Counted from the stretch's first letter, positions 43,659 to 54,499 are shown. The stretch is DNA of 64,000 nucleotides from Argyresthia goedartella (GCA_949825045.1 OX463810.1:34358201-34422200), one strand, 5' to 3'. Program-made: numbers and translations. Notes: a model not told the origin generated them from the sequence alone.

Positions 43659-44947
43659 AATAGTACATTACGCTACAAGGGAAGTAAGTGAGCTATTACG
43701 GAACGAGATGCAATTTGGTGCCCGTGCGAGCTTCGCTCGCAAAGGGCTCTAAGGATCGAGTGCACCCGAGATATTTAGACGCCCGAGCGAGCGAAGCGAG
43801 CAAGGGCGGATATAGTTCGAGGGTGCAATAGCTACTTACAACCCGAGAGAAGTATACTATTTTACACCTTTCTTGCGAGGAAAATAAAACACAACAAATA
43901 AAATAAAACAATGTAATTTAAATTCATATCAAAAAACTAATGAGGTACCTACATATTAATTTTAATGTGATTTTAATAAAAAGTTGTGTGTGTAATTTCT
44001 GAATTAGATATTGGAATTTATCAAACTTTAAATAATATCGATTGAATTACCGCCAATTTTTTATTTTTTTTGTGTTGGTTGTGTTTTTGACCAAGGAGGT
44101 TTGCATAGCTTGAACTGTAAAGTTGTATGAAAATCCATTACATATCAAGCATTGCTTGTTCTGCAAAGTAATTTGAAAATGGAACGTAGTTTTCAATGCA
44201 GACAATGAATGAATGACGTAAAGACTAACTTATATTCACTCTTTGAACGTAAGTAAGTAGGTCTTTACGAGCAAGGCAGGTGTAAATATATTTTACACCT
44301 GCCTTGCTCGTAAATATATTTTACACCTGCCTTGCTCGTAAAGACCTACTTACTTACGTTCAAAGAGTGAATGTAAGTTAGTCTTTACGTCATTCATTCA
44401 TTGTCTGCATTGAAAACTACGTTCCATTTTCAAATTACTTTGCAGAACAAGCAATGCTTGATATGTAATGGATTTTCATACAACTTTACAGTTCAAGCTA
44501 TGCAAACCTCCTTGGTCAAAAACACAACCAACACAAAAAAAATAAAAAATTGGCGGTAATTCAATCGATATTATTTAAAGTTTGATAAATTCCAATATCT
44601 AATTCAGAAATTACACACACAACTTTTTATTAAAATCACATTAAAATTAATATGTAGGTACCTCATTAGTTTTTTGATATGAATTTAAATTACATTGTTT
44701 TATTTTATTTGTTGTGTTTTATTTTCCTCGCAAGAAAGGTGTAAAATAGTATACTTCTCTCGGGTTGTAAGTAGCTATTGCACCCTCGAACTATATCCGC
44801 CCTTGCTCGCTTCGCTCGCTCGGGCGTCTAAATATCTCGGGTGCACTCGATCCTTAGAGCCCTTTGCGAGCGAAGCTCGCACGGGCACCAAATTGCATCT
44901 CGTTCCGTAATAGCTCACTTACTTCCCTTGTAGCGTAATGTACTATT
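43659..44947. repeat. 1.29-kb nearly perfect palindrome (long inverted repeat)
   Basis: Left arm 43659 to about 44290 and right arm about 44316 to 44947 are reverse complements. Paired positions keep the same coordinate sum (88606) at the outer ends and near the centre, so the arms have no net indel. I found one mismatch near 44233/44373. The identical 71-codon frames at 43911-43696 (minus) and 44695-44910 (plus) are a by-product. At the centre TTTTACACCTGCCTTGCTCG appears twice in a row. The arms contain CG-rich runs (GAGCTTCGCTCGCAAAGGGC, CCGAGCGAGCGAAGCGAGCA) but no transposase. Confidence 0.92.
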
Positions 44948-45005
44948 TTCCTTTATTACTGTAGCTTATTAAACGTAAATTTTCGCCTGTTCTCTACATT
45001 GGACC
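44948..45005 (-). repeat. LINE alpha 3' UTR end fragment
   Basis: TTCCTTTATTACTGTAGCTT, then TTCTCTACATTGGACCACTG is the reverse of the copy C tail (30402-30470). It starts, on the minus strand, at the 3' base of the UTR hairpin and adjoins the palindrome. Confidence 0.65.
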
Positions 45006-45539
45006 ACTGTAATAATAATATAATAATAATCTTCAGCCAAACATCGACGACCAGCACAGTAAAGTAAACTCTAACAAGTAATAATATTGTGAAACACACC
45101 CGTGGAACAAATGTTCTTGCAATGTCACTTACTGTTGTTAGTACGACAAACAATGGTCGGTAGGAATCTAGGCCTCTCTGTGCCTTTCTTCGAGTATTGT
45201 CGAGGGGTCTTCGGATATTGGTCAAGGGGTTTTGAAGACGACATCGCTTGCCATATAAGAGCTTGAGCAATAGGCCTCGCTCTGTATTCTTTACGCATTC
45301 TTATGCATAATTAATTATTGTGTTATTTAAAGCTGGTTGTCAGCATGACACATTTGCTTAAAGCCCGACCATACCTACCGGAAATTGTGGAATTGAACGT
45401 CTCTAAGCCAATACAAAAGAAAAGTTTAGATGTGGTTAGAATTAGAAGACTGGAACTATAAGATAGGGATATCATGAAAATGTTTTGTTTGGGCCGTTTG
45501 CTGTGTCGGCAACAGACATATACATTCTGTGAAAATAAA

Positions 45540-45650
45540 ACTTTCTACCTATAAGGTACGGTTCATGAGATTCAGCCCGGTGACGGACAGACAGACAGAC
45601 AAACGGACAGATGTAACAGGGCCTCAACCCTATAAATTGTCACTAGGTAT
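45540..45650 (+). repeat. GGGTTCCGT-family MITE, inner right part
   Basis: TTCATGAGATTCAGCCCGGT followed by GACGGACAGACAGACAGAC and AGGGCCTCAACCCT corresponds to the part before the GGGTCCC end. Confidence 0.55.
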
Positions 45651-45889
45651 GTTCTGAAAATCGATATAAATCTTCATTGCCCGCTGTACAAAATGTACCA
45701 CCTTGAACAACGAGCATTGAAAAACGTGACAATCAGACAAGGACGAAGCGCCTTTATTATAGTCACAATGGGACATAGGAAGTCAACATAATGCCTCATC
45801 CAACTATGGCAACACACAACCTGGATACAGTAGTAATGGCAACACCACAACTATAGAATGTAAATATGTAAAAAGGTCGGGTTGGTTAC

Positions 45890-46085
45890 TCCACTTATAT
45901 ATAACTCAAGAACGGCTGGACCGATTTTAATGATCTCTTATTTGTTGGATTCGTCTCCTTGCCTCCGTGCCGTGATAAAGGCCTCAGAGCTTAATTGAGA
46001 TAATCTAAGGATAAAAAAGTGGTCATGTTCGTGATCATTTGTCAAACTTTTAGTTAAACTAGTACAAGTTTTTGGAAAGAAAACC
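45890..46085 (+). repeat. Dispersed repeat with ACTCAAGAACGGCTGGACCG
   Basis: The run ATATAACTCAAGAACGGCTG, GACCGATTTTAATGATCTC, TTGGATTCGTCTCC is a known-looking lepidopteran dispersed repeat; class uncertain. Confidence 0.4.
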
Positions 46086-46199
46086 CTTTATGAAACCAAC
46101 CACTGCATATCAATTAAATAGCCCCCCGTATAGCAGTATAACTATCAAAATATCGGAAAAATTGACGGAAGAAAAATTATTTTAAATAAATTAGGTTTG

Positions 46200-46718
46200 T
46201 AACTCCGCTATCTTCCGCAAATTTGCAGCTCCTCATGATCGACTGTAATGGCGGTTCCTACGAAGTTCGCGGGGTCAGCTATTAATATAATTTTTCCTCC
46301 TTCTAACCTCAAAATAGCATCTTCGCCGCTTGATTTTGGGCTCTCTGGCGGAAAAATTCTATCCCTAACTCGTTCGAAAAGGCGTTTTTACGATCCTCGC
46401 TACGACCCACGCCTTCTGCTCGTGCCGTAAACTTCTCTGTTCCTCAATATAAGCCATTGCGAACTCGTAGGAAATCTACTATTTTGTATTTTGCAATTTT
46501 TCGTCAATTGTGGGTTCTTTTTCGATTACCTCAAGAACTGAAGAGGGAGGCAAACAATAAGAATAGAAGAGGAAAATGGCAATTTGCAGTAAAAGGTGTA
46601 ATTTAGTATCCGCCATTGCCAGTGATTCCAATATTGGTAAACCATCCTGTGCTAATGTGAGCCAATGCCTCCCCGCATCGGAAAAGACGGAATTACATGC
46701 TATATGACCTTGTTGCAT
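46200..46718 (-). other. Unassigned broken frames
   Basis: A minus-strand frame of 79 codons (from MQQGHIACNSVFSDAGRHWL) is followed in other frames by ARAEGVGRSEDRKNAFSNEL and GIEFFRQRAQNQAAKMLF. It could be an old transposon or retrocopy; I do not recognise it. Confidence 0.25.
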
Positions 46719-46903
46719 GTAACCGCCTTACTCAAGTGTCATATAATGAACGATTAATTCAGATTCCAAATTTGAATTTGCACACCAAATCGTTAACTAA
46801 GTAATCCATAATTATTCATTTAACGACTCTGGGTATGGCATAATAGATAAGTCTATATTTCATTTGTGCCACCATTGCAACTATTCGGTTTTTAATATAG
46901 TAG

Positions 46904-48375
46904 TTTATCTACACACGTATCATATACCCTCTTTACAGCGTACAAAAACCGCACGTTACGATCAGAATAATGTTAAACTACTTGGTAAAAACTCATTTCT
47001 TATCTGAAAAATTACACATTATGACATTCAAATTTCGAACTCCGACGCCCGCCTGCATGCCGCCCCTAGTTTGTCTGTGAAGTTGGTACTGACATTCAAA
47101 TTTCGAACGCCGACGCCCGAAGTTGGTGCTACAGAACAAGCTAAACAACTGCAGAGCCACAATGCCGGTCAAACATGCGGTTCCTGAACACATTATGTAT
47201 ATATATATCACATATATGACTGCTACATAGTGGAGGGCATTAACACTCGAGAGTGGGTTTATGAAACGAGCCGAAGGCGAGTCTCATAATAATATCACTC
47301 GAGAGTTTTAATGCCTAATTATGTACAGTTACATACACTAGTTTATCTACACACATATCATAAGCTCTCTTTGATGTGTTCAGGAACCGCATGTTTGACC
47401 GGCATTGTGGCTCTGCAGTTGTTTAGGTTGTTCTGTAGCCTTACAATCCCCCAAGCCTCATATGACGCTCGCCTCGAGTACCGTCCGTCCCCCAAGCGTC
47501 ATATGACGCTCTCGCTCCCGCGCTTTTTTAAACCGGTATATTTTGGCCAATTTTTGTCATGTTGGTACTGTTAAAGATTTTCCAGACGCTCAATAAGACA
47601 AAGTCTATAATCCGATACAATTGTCTATGGTCATTCATAGAAAAAAATATTCCAAACGTGCCTCAAAAAAAACACTTTTTCGATTTCCGTATTTTTGGAA
47701 AATTTCAAACGCTGAAATATTGAACAGTTTATATAAGAACACACTAATGTTTTTATTGTTTTGAAAGGGTAATGTTATTTAGATTACGTAGATATCAAAT
47801 AACATGTATATGTTGTTGATGTTTTTCTCATGTCTGCTAGATTTGTGTCGAGAAGGACCATTTTCATAGATGTCTGTGATTCTCATGTCGGTACAATAAT
47901 AAAGGAAGGTCACTGTGACATTAGTTTTGCATTGACTAAGAGAGGGTTTCATTAGCTACTCATATTTAGCACTCTCATAGTTCTAAGAGTTACCATTTCA
48001 ACATAATCACTTGATACGTCAGTCAAGTGTCGCGCGCCGCGCGGGCTTAAGTGTGCCTGGGGGACGAGCTGTGTCGGCGTCAAGTGGCTGGGGGTGCGAG
48101 GGGGTAGTACCTACCAACTTCACGCAAGCGGACGTCGGCGTTCGAAATTTGAATGTCAATACCAACTTCACAGACAAACTAGGAACGGCACGCAGGCGGG
48201 CGTCGGCGTTCGAAATTGGAATGTCATAATATGTAGAAAAATTACACATTATGGTCATAATGTGTAATTTTTCAGATCAGAAATGAGTTTTTACCAAGTA
48301 GTTTAACATTATGCTGATCGTAACGTGCGGTTTTTGTACGCACTAAAGAGGGTTTATGATACGTGTGTAGATAAA
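46904..48375. mobile_element. Long foldback element, about 1.47 kb
   Basis: Outer arms of about 230-280 bases, from 46904 (TTTATCTACACACGTATCAT) and ending at 48375 (the reverse), carry in order AAAAACCGCACGTTACGATC, ACTACTTGGTAAAAACTCAT, ACATTCAAATTTCGAAC and CCTAGTTTGTCTGTGAAGTT. A second inverted pair lies inside: 47135-47205 against 47375-47441 (GCCACAATGCCGGTCAAACA). Between its arms comes a third small one around ACTCGAGAGT. No transposase frame; a non-autonomous foldback is the best description. 41615-42060 is an older relative. Confidence 0.78.
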
Positions 48376-48518
48376 AGTTATTTATTTACTTATTTATTTA
48401 TCCATAAACACCTACCATTAAAGGCTACCTTATGCGGTAAGTATATTTTAACTGTTGTTGCTGTTAAAAGTTGTTTTTCCCCGTGACTTCGTGCGCGTTG
48501 TACTTCAGAATGGTGTCC

Positions 48519-48893
48519 AATACGGTATTTGACTGCTAGTCAAAATAGATACATTTTAGGAACTGTCAAAACGGTATCCCACCAAAAACATTCTGTAAAA
48601 AACTAGCGAAGTCGCGATGGAGCTGTTTGTTTATCTCTAAAAAGATTACTTTTTAGAGATAAACAAAAGAGAAAGACGTGTACCCACTAACGTATAAAGA
48701 ATGTTCAACGGCCATGTCACACAACCTTAACTATAATAATAAAGAAATCGCAGTAAGGAACCTTAGACTTTTTAGAGATAAACAAGCAGCTCCATCGAGA
48801 CTTGGCTAGTTTTTTACAGAATGTTTTTGGTGGGATACCGTTTTGACAGTTCCTAAAATGTATCTATTTTGACTAGCAGTCAAATACCGTATT
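48519..48893. mobile_element. 375-bp foldback MITE
   Basis: Arms 48519-48644 and 48768-48893 are reverse complements over 126 bases with about three mismatches, starting AATACGGTATTTGACTGCTA. At the inner end of the left arm, TTTGTTTATCTCTAAAAAG (48626-48644) pairs again with 48649-48667 through a 4-base loop. Non-coding. A relative scrap (TATCTATTTTGACTAGCACT) is at 53657. Confidence 0.88.
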
Positions 48894-49014
48894 TGATTGA
48901 TTGATTATATAATACAAATCATTCCCCAAAATATGGTCGGCTAATTAAATATCACCCTGTATAACACCGTGAAATAACTTATATTTGCAAATAAGTACAT
49001 TTGAATTTGAATTT

Positions 49015-49192
49015 AAATAAAATGTCCAGTGCGAGTTTTACTCGTACACGAAGGGTTTCGTACCATCATCGAGCAAAAATACGCGTCGCTTGTATGGGGG
49101 TCCCCTTTAATGTATAAAATTGCTTGTGATTCATGATTTGTTGCTGCAGCGGCAACATATTTATGTATGACATATACATATTTATGTACATG
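49015..49192 (+). repeat. GGGTTCCGT-family MITE, left half
   Basis: TGTCCAGTGCGAGTTTTACT, CGTACACGAAGGGTTTCGTA, then TGTATGGGGGTCCCC and TTGTTGCTGCAGCGGCAACA in the family order. Its right half is at 49555-49692. Confidence 0.7.
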
Positions 49193-49552
49193 TCACCGTA
49201 AGATTATCGAAACCGTTAGTTTGTAAACAATCGAAAAATTGTTAACCAGACCGACAGGGTTTAAAATTTACGTTTATTTTGTTCTTACATGTAAACCTAA
49301 CACGAATAAAATTCGGGGGCTTCGCTGAGCTCGCCCCCTCTAGTCTTCACCTAAGCTACCGCACTTTGTGTCCTGGTATTACGTTTGCAATTCAAGTTTC
49401 AAGCAGTTCACAATTTAATGGTTTTAATAAAAACTTACGGGTCATATCGTAAGCAGTACGGTAGAGTTAACAATTTATCGATAGCTTGTGAACTAACGAG
49501 TAAAAAACGTTAGATTATAAACGGTTTTGAAAATTTTACCGTGACATTATTG
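49193..49552. mobile_element. GTCACCGTAAG MITE, itself interrupted by element X
   Basis: Left end TGTCACCGTAAGATTATCGA with AACCGTTAGTTTGTAAAC; right end AACGTTAGATTATAAACGGT with TTTACCGTGACATTA. The intact relative at 55660-55856 has the same ends. The middle (49262-49390) is an element X copy, reversed: ACATGTAAACCTAACACGAA, GGGGGCTTCGCTGAGCTCGC, CTTCACCTAAGCTACCGCAC. Confidence 0.65.
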
Positions 49553-49554
49553 TG

Positions 49555-49692
49555 TGTAAATTTCAGCTCTTTACCTATCAAGGATCATGAGATACAGACA
49601 GACGCCCGCTGACGGGAAAGCGGACGGACGGACGGACGGAACAACGGCTTAGTAAGAGGGTCCCGTTAGGCACTTCGGGTAAGGAACCCTAT
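49555..49692 (+). repeat. GGGTTCCGT-family MITE, right half
   Basis: GATCATGAGATACAGACAGA, then GGACGGACGGACGGAACAAC, CTTAGTAAGAGGGTCCCGTT and GGGTAAGGAACCCT. It completes the element begun at 49015. Confidence 0.7.
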
Positions 49693-49914
49693 AAATTATA
49701 TCTCAATTTGCATTCGAATTTAAATTAATATGATCAGTGTTTCTATTAACAACTTGTTAGTGTTTTTAGTATCAATTAAATAATATTCAAGGTCCGCACT
49801 AAATAGTTTTAGCAAGGTTAGTGAGCGCATTTAATTAAGTTCATAATCATGTGCAAACCGCGTCTCGTGTTGCTTCTCCCATGCTTGCAATAGTTGCGTC
49901 ATTTGAAGGTAGCA

Positions 49915-50520
49915 CTTTCTAGGGTTTTAAGGTACCCTTATAGTTTCGTCAAGTCTGTCTGTCCGTCCGTCCGTATGTCACAGCAACTTTATGCAGAAAC
50001 TATTAGGTACACAGTTGAAACTTGGTATGAAGATGTATTCTGTAAACCGCTTTAAGATTTTTATACAAAAATTACAAAAAAATAAGGGGGCTCCCCATAG
50101 ATGGAACCGAAACCAAAAAATATTTTTTTCATCGAACCTATATGTGTGGGGTGTTTATAGATAGGTCTTTAAAAATGACGTTGAGTTTCCTGAAACCATT
50201 TTTCCTCAAAGTAAGTTGTTAAAGAGCCCTTCCAATGTGGAAAAATGTGTGTCCAACTTTTAAAGTAAGGGTAAATATTACCTTTCGGCCGCCTGTTTTT
50301 CTAAAAATCCAAGAAATATTTTCAAAACATACCAAGTTTGGACTCCTCGAAGTAGGAGACGGATAAGTAAAGACGATCTATACAGATCATGAAAGTGAGT
50401 GAAATAGACTATAAACTATTTTCGTGAAAGTCAATAGATTGTATTTTAAATCGCAAAATGTAGTTTACAAAGTTATTGGTGCGGCTACTTTACTACTTGA
50501 TTTTGATTGAATCTATATAA
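49915..50520 (+). repeat. Large dispersed MITE-like element of the AAGTCTGTCTGTCCGTCCGT type
   Basis: AGGGTTTTAAGGTACCCTTA, TAGTTTCGTCAAGTCTGTCT, TGAAACTTGGTATGAAGATG, TATTCTGTAAACCGC, ATAGATAGGTCTTTAAAAAT follow the order I know for this lepidopteran repeat. The last part (TTATTGGTGCGGCTACTTT) recurs at 57885-57905. Confidence 0.65.
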
Positions 50521-50639
50521 ATTGGTTCACAGTCCCCCTGTTAGCGAGGTCTTCTGCCCACAGGGCCACTAGTATAATATTATATAAATAGGTGTAGTAG
50601 TAGTATATGCACCTAGTTATATTATTATTGTGTATGAAT

Positions 50640-50690
50640 TATTTTGTTGGTAGAAATCTCTTTTAAAGAGATAAGCTGTCGTGTGAGGAT
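50640..50690 (+). repeat. LINE 3' UTR motif scrap
   Basis: GTAGAAATCTCTTTTAAAGA followed by GATAAGCTGTC is the short hairpin part of the motif listed at 16255. Confidence 0.4.
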
Positions 50691-50704
50691 CCGAACCTAA
50701 CCAG

Positions 50705-51482
50705 AACCTAACAGCAAACAACCAAGATAGAATTTAGTAGTATCAGTTTATTAGAAGTATAGTATTTACAGTGAAGTCTATAAAAAAAAATGATGCGAAG
50801 ATGAGGATGGATGAGATGTGAAACAGGTTTTATAAAATACAGATGTCTGGATAGAAAGAAGGAAGCGGAGACCTGGGTGCAGGTGTATTTGTTGTTGTAG
50901 ATGTTGTTGAAATCGTCGTTGTAGGAACAGTAGCGGGCGTACTTGTAGTTACGCCTCGCAGGATCCCGTTGTAGAAATCGTCGTTGTAGGAACAGTAGCG
51001 GCGTTGGCACGGCTCGCAGAATCCCGTTGTAGAAATCTTCGTTGTAGGAATGGTAGCGGCGTAGGCGCGGCTCGCAGAATCCCGTTGTTTGAAGATTGAT
51101 TTGAAGGTTTTGAGGGAGTTTGAAGGTTCGCAGGATCCCGTTGTAGATGAAGAATTTGGAGATTTGAAGGAGTTTGAAGGCTTCGCAGGATCCCGTTGTA
51201 GATGGAGAATTTGGAGATTTGAAGGAGTTTGAAGGCTTCGCAGGATCCCGGGGTTGAGCGACCCCGGGATAAGGCCTTTACTGGTACTTCCAGTTCAGAA
51301 ACTGACGTGAGACTGTCCAATTGAAGAAATGTTCCGCTTTTATACCCTTTTTGGAGTGTTCTAAAAATTATTTAAATTAAATGTAATTTTTGAGAGTGGC
51401 CAAGAGAGAAAGAGTATTTTTGTAAAAGTATTAAAGTAAACATATCAGACCGCTAACGAGTTTGAATGGACATTGCCATGAC
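50705..51482 (-). mobile_element. Probable solo LTR or LTR-like unit with internal tandem repeats
   Basis: On the minus strand the unit begins near GTCATGGCAATGTCC, has TATAAAAG at 51344-51337, a GTCAGTTTCTG initiator-like site about 40 bases on, then six repeats of CGGGATCCTGCG/CGGGATTCTGCG spaced 55-58 bases (50957, 51015, 51073, 51129, 51184, 51239), and AATAAA before the end. The direct repeat AACCAG lies at both edges (50699-50704 and 51483-51488). The ends are not a clean TG...CA, so LTR identity is uncertain. Confidence 0.5.
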
Positions 51483-51524
51483 AACCAGATAAACAATCAA
51501 CAAATCAAATGTCAATTGTTGGTT

Positions 51525-52150
51525 TCAGGCTCGTAATATAAAATTTAAACAGTTCACATAGCCAAAATTACATAACAACGAAAGGAAAAATAGTAGCGCA
51601 CCAGCGCGCACGAAGCCCGAGATTGTAGAGTTTCGGAGAAAGCCAAAAACAAGGTCACCAAAGGTAAGCCGCTTCGCTATCGATTTAGGAGTGCTGATAA
51701 CATGAAAATGCAGAGCGAACATGATTTATTAATGTATTCTTATGGTTTAAAACATTACAGGTTCCTATGGAAATAAAAGTGATGACCAATAATAAGCCGC
51801 ACAGCTCAGTCCTATGGAAATAAAGGTGAAGACCAATATCAGACAGTACAGCTCACCAAGTATCCAGCGTAATATAGCAAGCAAGGACAGGAGCAGTTAC
51901 CAAAGCTTCTTTAAGTTTCTCGAAAGCAGCTGCAGCCATGGAATTTTCAAGACATTCAAGAAAATAGCACGTAAGTAGTATAACATAACACTACAAAGCG
52001 CGCCTTTATATATTTCTTTTTGTTGTCTCTGTATGTTTGTTTTTGTGCAATCAAGTACCAATTCCTTCATTCCACCATAGGCAGACCTGTCCAACTGATT
52101 CATTTCTAACTGTACCTTTTTACCTATAAATTACCTGGCTATCATGATGA
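51525..52150. other. Gene-free stretch
   Basis: A short repeat, CCTATGGAAATAAAAGTGAT/CCTATGGAAATAAAGGTGAA, occurs at 51763 and 51811. Frames of 65-68 codons on the minus strand have no recognised similarity. Confidence 0.3.
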
Positions 52151-52154
52151 TCAT

Positions 52155-52269
52155 ATATGACGTTGCGAGTGGTCCCGGGTTTGAATCCCGGCTGGGGTGG
52201 AAATAAAAAAAAACACGTCTTAGATGTTTATATGTGATTGTGGTTCTCACGACACAGGGTATCCTAGTG
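52155..52269 (+). repeat. SINE-3 (tRNA-derived), left part, split by a MITE
   Basis: GAGTGGTCCCGGGTTTGAAT and CCCGGCTGGGGTGGAAAT hold the box B region of the tRNA-like head. The body GTTCTCACGACACAGGGTAT follows up to CCTAGTG. The rest continues at 52913 after the inserted MITE. Confidence 0.75.
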
Positions 52270-52904
52270 GGGTTCGTGGCTTAGGCCCCCAATGGTCGAC
52301 GCACCCGTGGTCAAGGCCCTCGGTCAGTTAAATTTGATTCGAGGCAATTTTTAATCAAATGTACCGGCTTGCATAAAAATGTTTTACCAAACCAATAAAT
52401 ATATGTAGAGGGTAGATAAATGTAATATATTATATCTTGTGTGTGTTAACATACAAACGCTTATGTTTGGGGCGTCTGTGACCAACGCAATTGGTCGTAA
52501 ATTTATGTATGTATGATTTTTTTTAAACAAATAAAAGTCTTAGTTATTTATAATTATTTATTTATTTCTGTCAATAATAAATCTATTTAGTACAAAAATT
52601 GTATCTCAATCACAGTTATGAATCAAGAATGTCGAATGTCCAATGTGAAAGAAGAGTTTAATTTTACCTAATTATAACAATCAGTCTCGAAAGTAATAAG
52701 ATAGTAATTAAAATAATCAATCAACTGTAAATACTTTATATAAAACTAAAATTATAGTAAACTTTATATTTATTCTATATTACTATATCCTTTTGTCACT
52801 TACTGTACTAAGTGCAAAACGATAAAAATAATATATTTAATTGATTAAAATCGGGGGCATCGACCACATGTGCGTCGACCACTGGGGGCCTAAGCCACGG
52901 ACCC
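52270..52904. mobile_element. 635-bp MITE inserted in SINE-3, with 8-bp target duplication
   Basis: The ends are inverted repeats: GGGTTCGTGGCTTAGGCCCC on the left and, reversed, GGGTCCGTGGCTTAGGCCCC on the right, continuing with TGGTCGACGCAC in both. The target string TCCTAGTG stands at 52262-52269 and again at 52905-52912; the empty SINE (57064, 61830) has it once. Eight-base duplications occur with hAT and P elements, but the GGGT end is not a standard hAT end. No coding frame. Confidence 0.92.
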
Positions 52905-52980
52905 TCCTAGTGTGGGCCTAGAAGCAATGTCTATATATGTAGATAAATGTTAATGTTTGCGTTTATCACCAGTGCCTTCT
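52905..52980 (+). repeat. SINE-3, right part after the MITE
   Basis: TCCTAGTGTGGGCCTAGAAG followed by CAATGTCTATATATGTAGAT resumes the SINE-3 sequence exactly where 52269 stopped. Confidence 0.8.
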
Positions 52981-53214
52981 TATCTAAGGTACAAATTGGT
53001 CGACAAGGCGCCAAGTCAATGGCCTTTTAACGACAAGAACCTTCAAAGGTAATTGAAAAAACAAAATATACGTCTGCGATGTATTAGTAACATTTAGACC
53101 TATTAGTAAGTACATATGATTCTGTACATTAGCGGAATAAAAATGGAGCCATACTCTGGCTTGTACTCATAGTTATCCTAAAGGGCTCTATTATTCTATT
53201 CTATTATTATACTA

Positions 53215-53285
53215 TGCTGTGCCTTAAGCTAGTAGCAGTGATGATGATGGTGATGATAATGATGGCTGGTGTGGTGGTGGTGGAA
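53215..53285. repeat. GAT/GGT microsatellite
   Basis: GTGATGATGATGGTGATGAT then GGCTGGTGTGGTGGTGGTGG. Confidence 0.8.
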
Positions 53286-53349
53286 AGGCCCCAACACGGT
53301 ATTTGAAATGGTAGTCCAATAAATCTAGAAACGTGTCTCAAGCAAACCT

Positions 53350-53425
53350 GTATTGAATAACTGGCTCAAAGTGGGCACAATTGTGCCTCTACCACCCCGT
53401 ATGAGAAAAGGCGTGACGCTATATG
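53350..53425 (+). repeat. SINE-2 tail fragment
   Basis: TTGAATAACTGGCTCAAAGT, GGGCACAATTGTGCCTCTAC, CGTATGAGAAAAGGCGTGAC; 5'-truncated. Another scrap is at 53783-53815. Confidence 0.8.
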
Positions 53426-53829
53426 TGTCTCAAGCTGAACCTAATTTAACAAAAACGTATTAATATACTTTATTGCACGGTAAATAATGAGTACAAACAA
53501 AAGAAAACTTATGCGCAAAGGCGAGCAAACGTTTGACAATATCAGAATTGTATATTTCCAGCAGTTTTATTTATAAACTCAATTTTGTGTTAAAAAGACA
53601 GCATTTGACTATGACGTCACATGCTAGTATTTCATAGAACTAGTGGGCAAAAAAGTATCTATTTTGACTAGCACTCAAAACAAGTAAGGAGAAAAAAGTG
53701 TAAATGGCTACAATTAGTATATCAAATCGATTGACTTATGGAGGTCTAAGGTTTTATTTCCGCAGAATCCGCACATTTATGCCCCTGCCGACCCGTATAA
53801 GAAAAAGCGTGACTCTATCTTATATGTAA

Positions 53830-54495
53830 TACGAAACCAAGTGGCTCACACTCAGAGATAAAGTCTCTAACGGTTAATAATTATCTCGTTCGTCATAGTA
53901 TAGTTAATCGCCGGTTAGAGATGGTTAACTCTGATACACGTGGTTGGTGTAACTGTTTATTGTTTTAATTGTTTTAACTTGGAACAGGTTGCAGTTATTG
54001 AGAATATTATACAAAATAACTTATAGGTCAGGAAGCTAACTTTCGCTAAAATTCGTGCTTAAGGATTGGATTGGACAGAATATGTGAGCTGACGCCTTCA
54101 AGAATCAAGAATCTTCTACGTCAACCTCTTTGGGTGAAACAAGCTAAAAAATTTAATTGTTGTGTCTCAAATGACTTCGGAAACTTTCGGACTTTTAGAC
54201 GTAACTAAACCGATTGACGATCCTACACAAGGTTTAAAACATCTATCACATCATATCAGATATTAGGTAATTGTATTCTAAAAGACATGCGATATACGTG
54301 CGGTTATTTGTACCAAAGCAGGATTTTTTTAAGCACACTCGCTTGACTACGATGTCTGAATGATAATGATTACCTCATAATGTTGGGACGTGCCTATACC
54401 TATTGGAGCATCAAAAAAGACATGCTCTTCCTTACACGCGGTGTATCCAGTCTACATCAAATTGAATCTACACTTTAGATTGGGAAATAATAAAA
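53830..54495. other. Gene-free stretch
   Basis: No exon or recognised repeat. Confidence 0.3.
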
Positions 54496-54499
54496 CGAC

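Noticed and set aside
43696..44910. Two identical 71-codon frames on opposite strands, taken as duplicated genes
   Set aside because: They are the two arms of the palindrome. The frame contains the CG-rich repeat and has no protein character.
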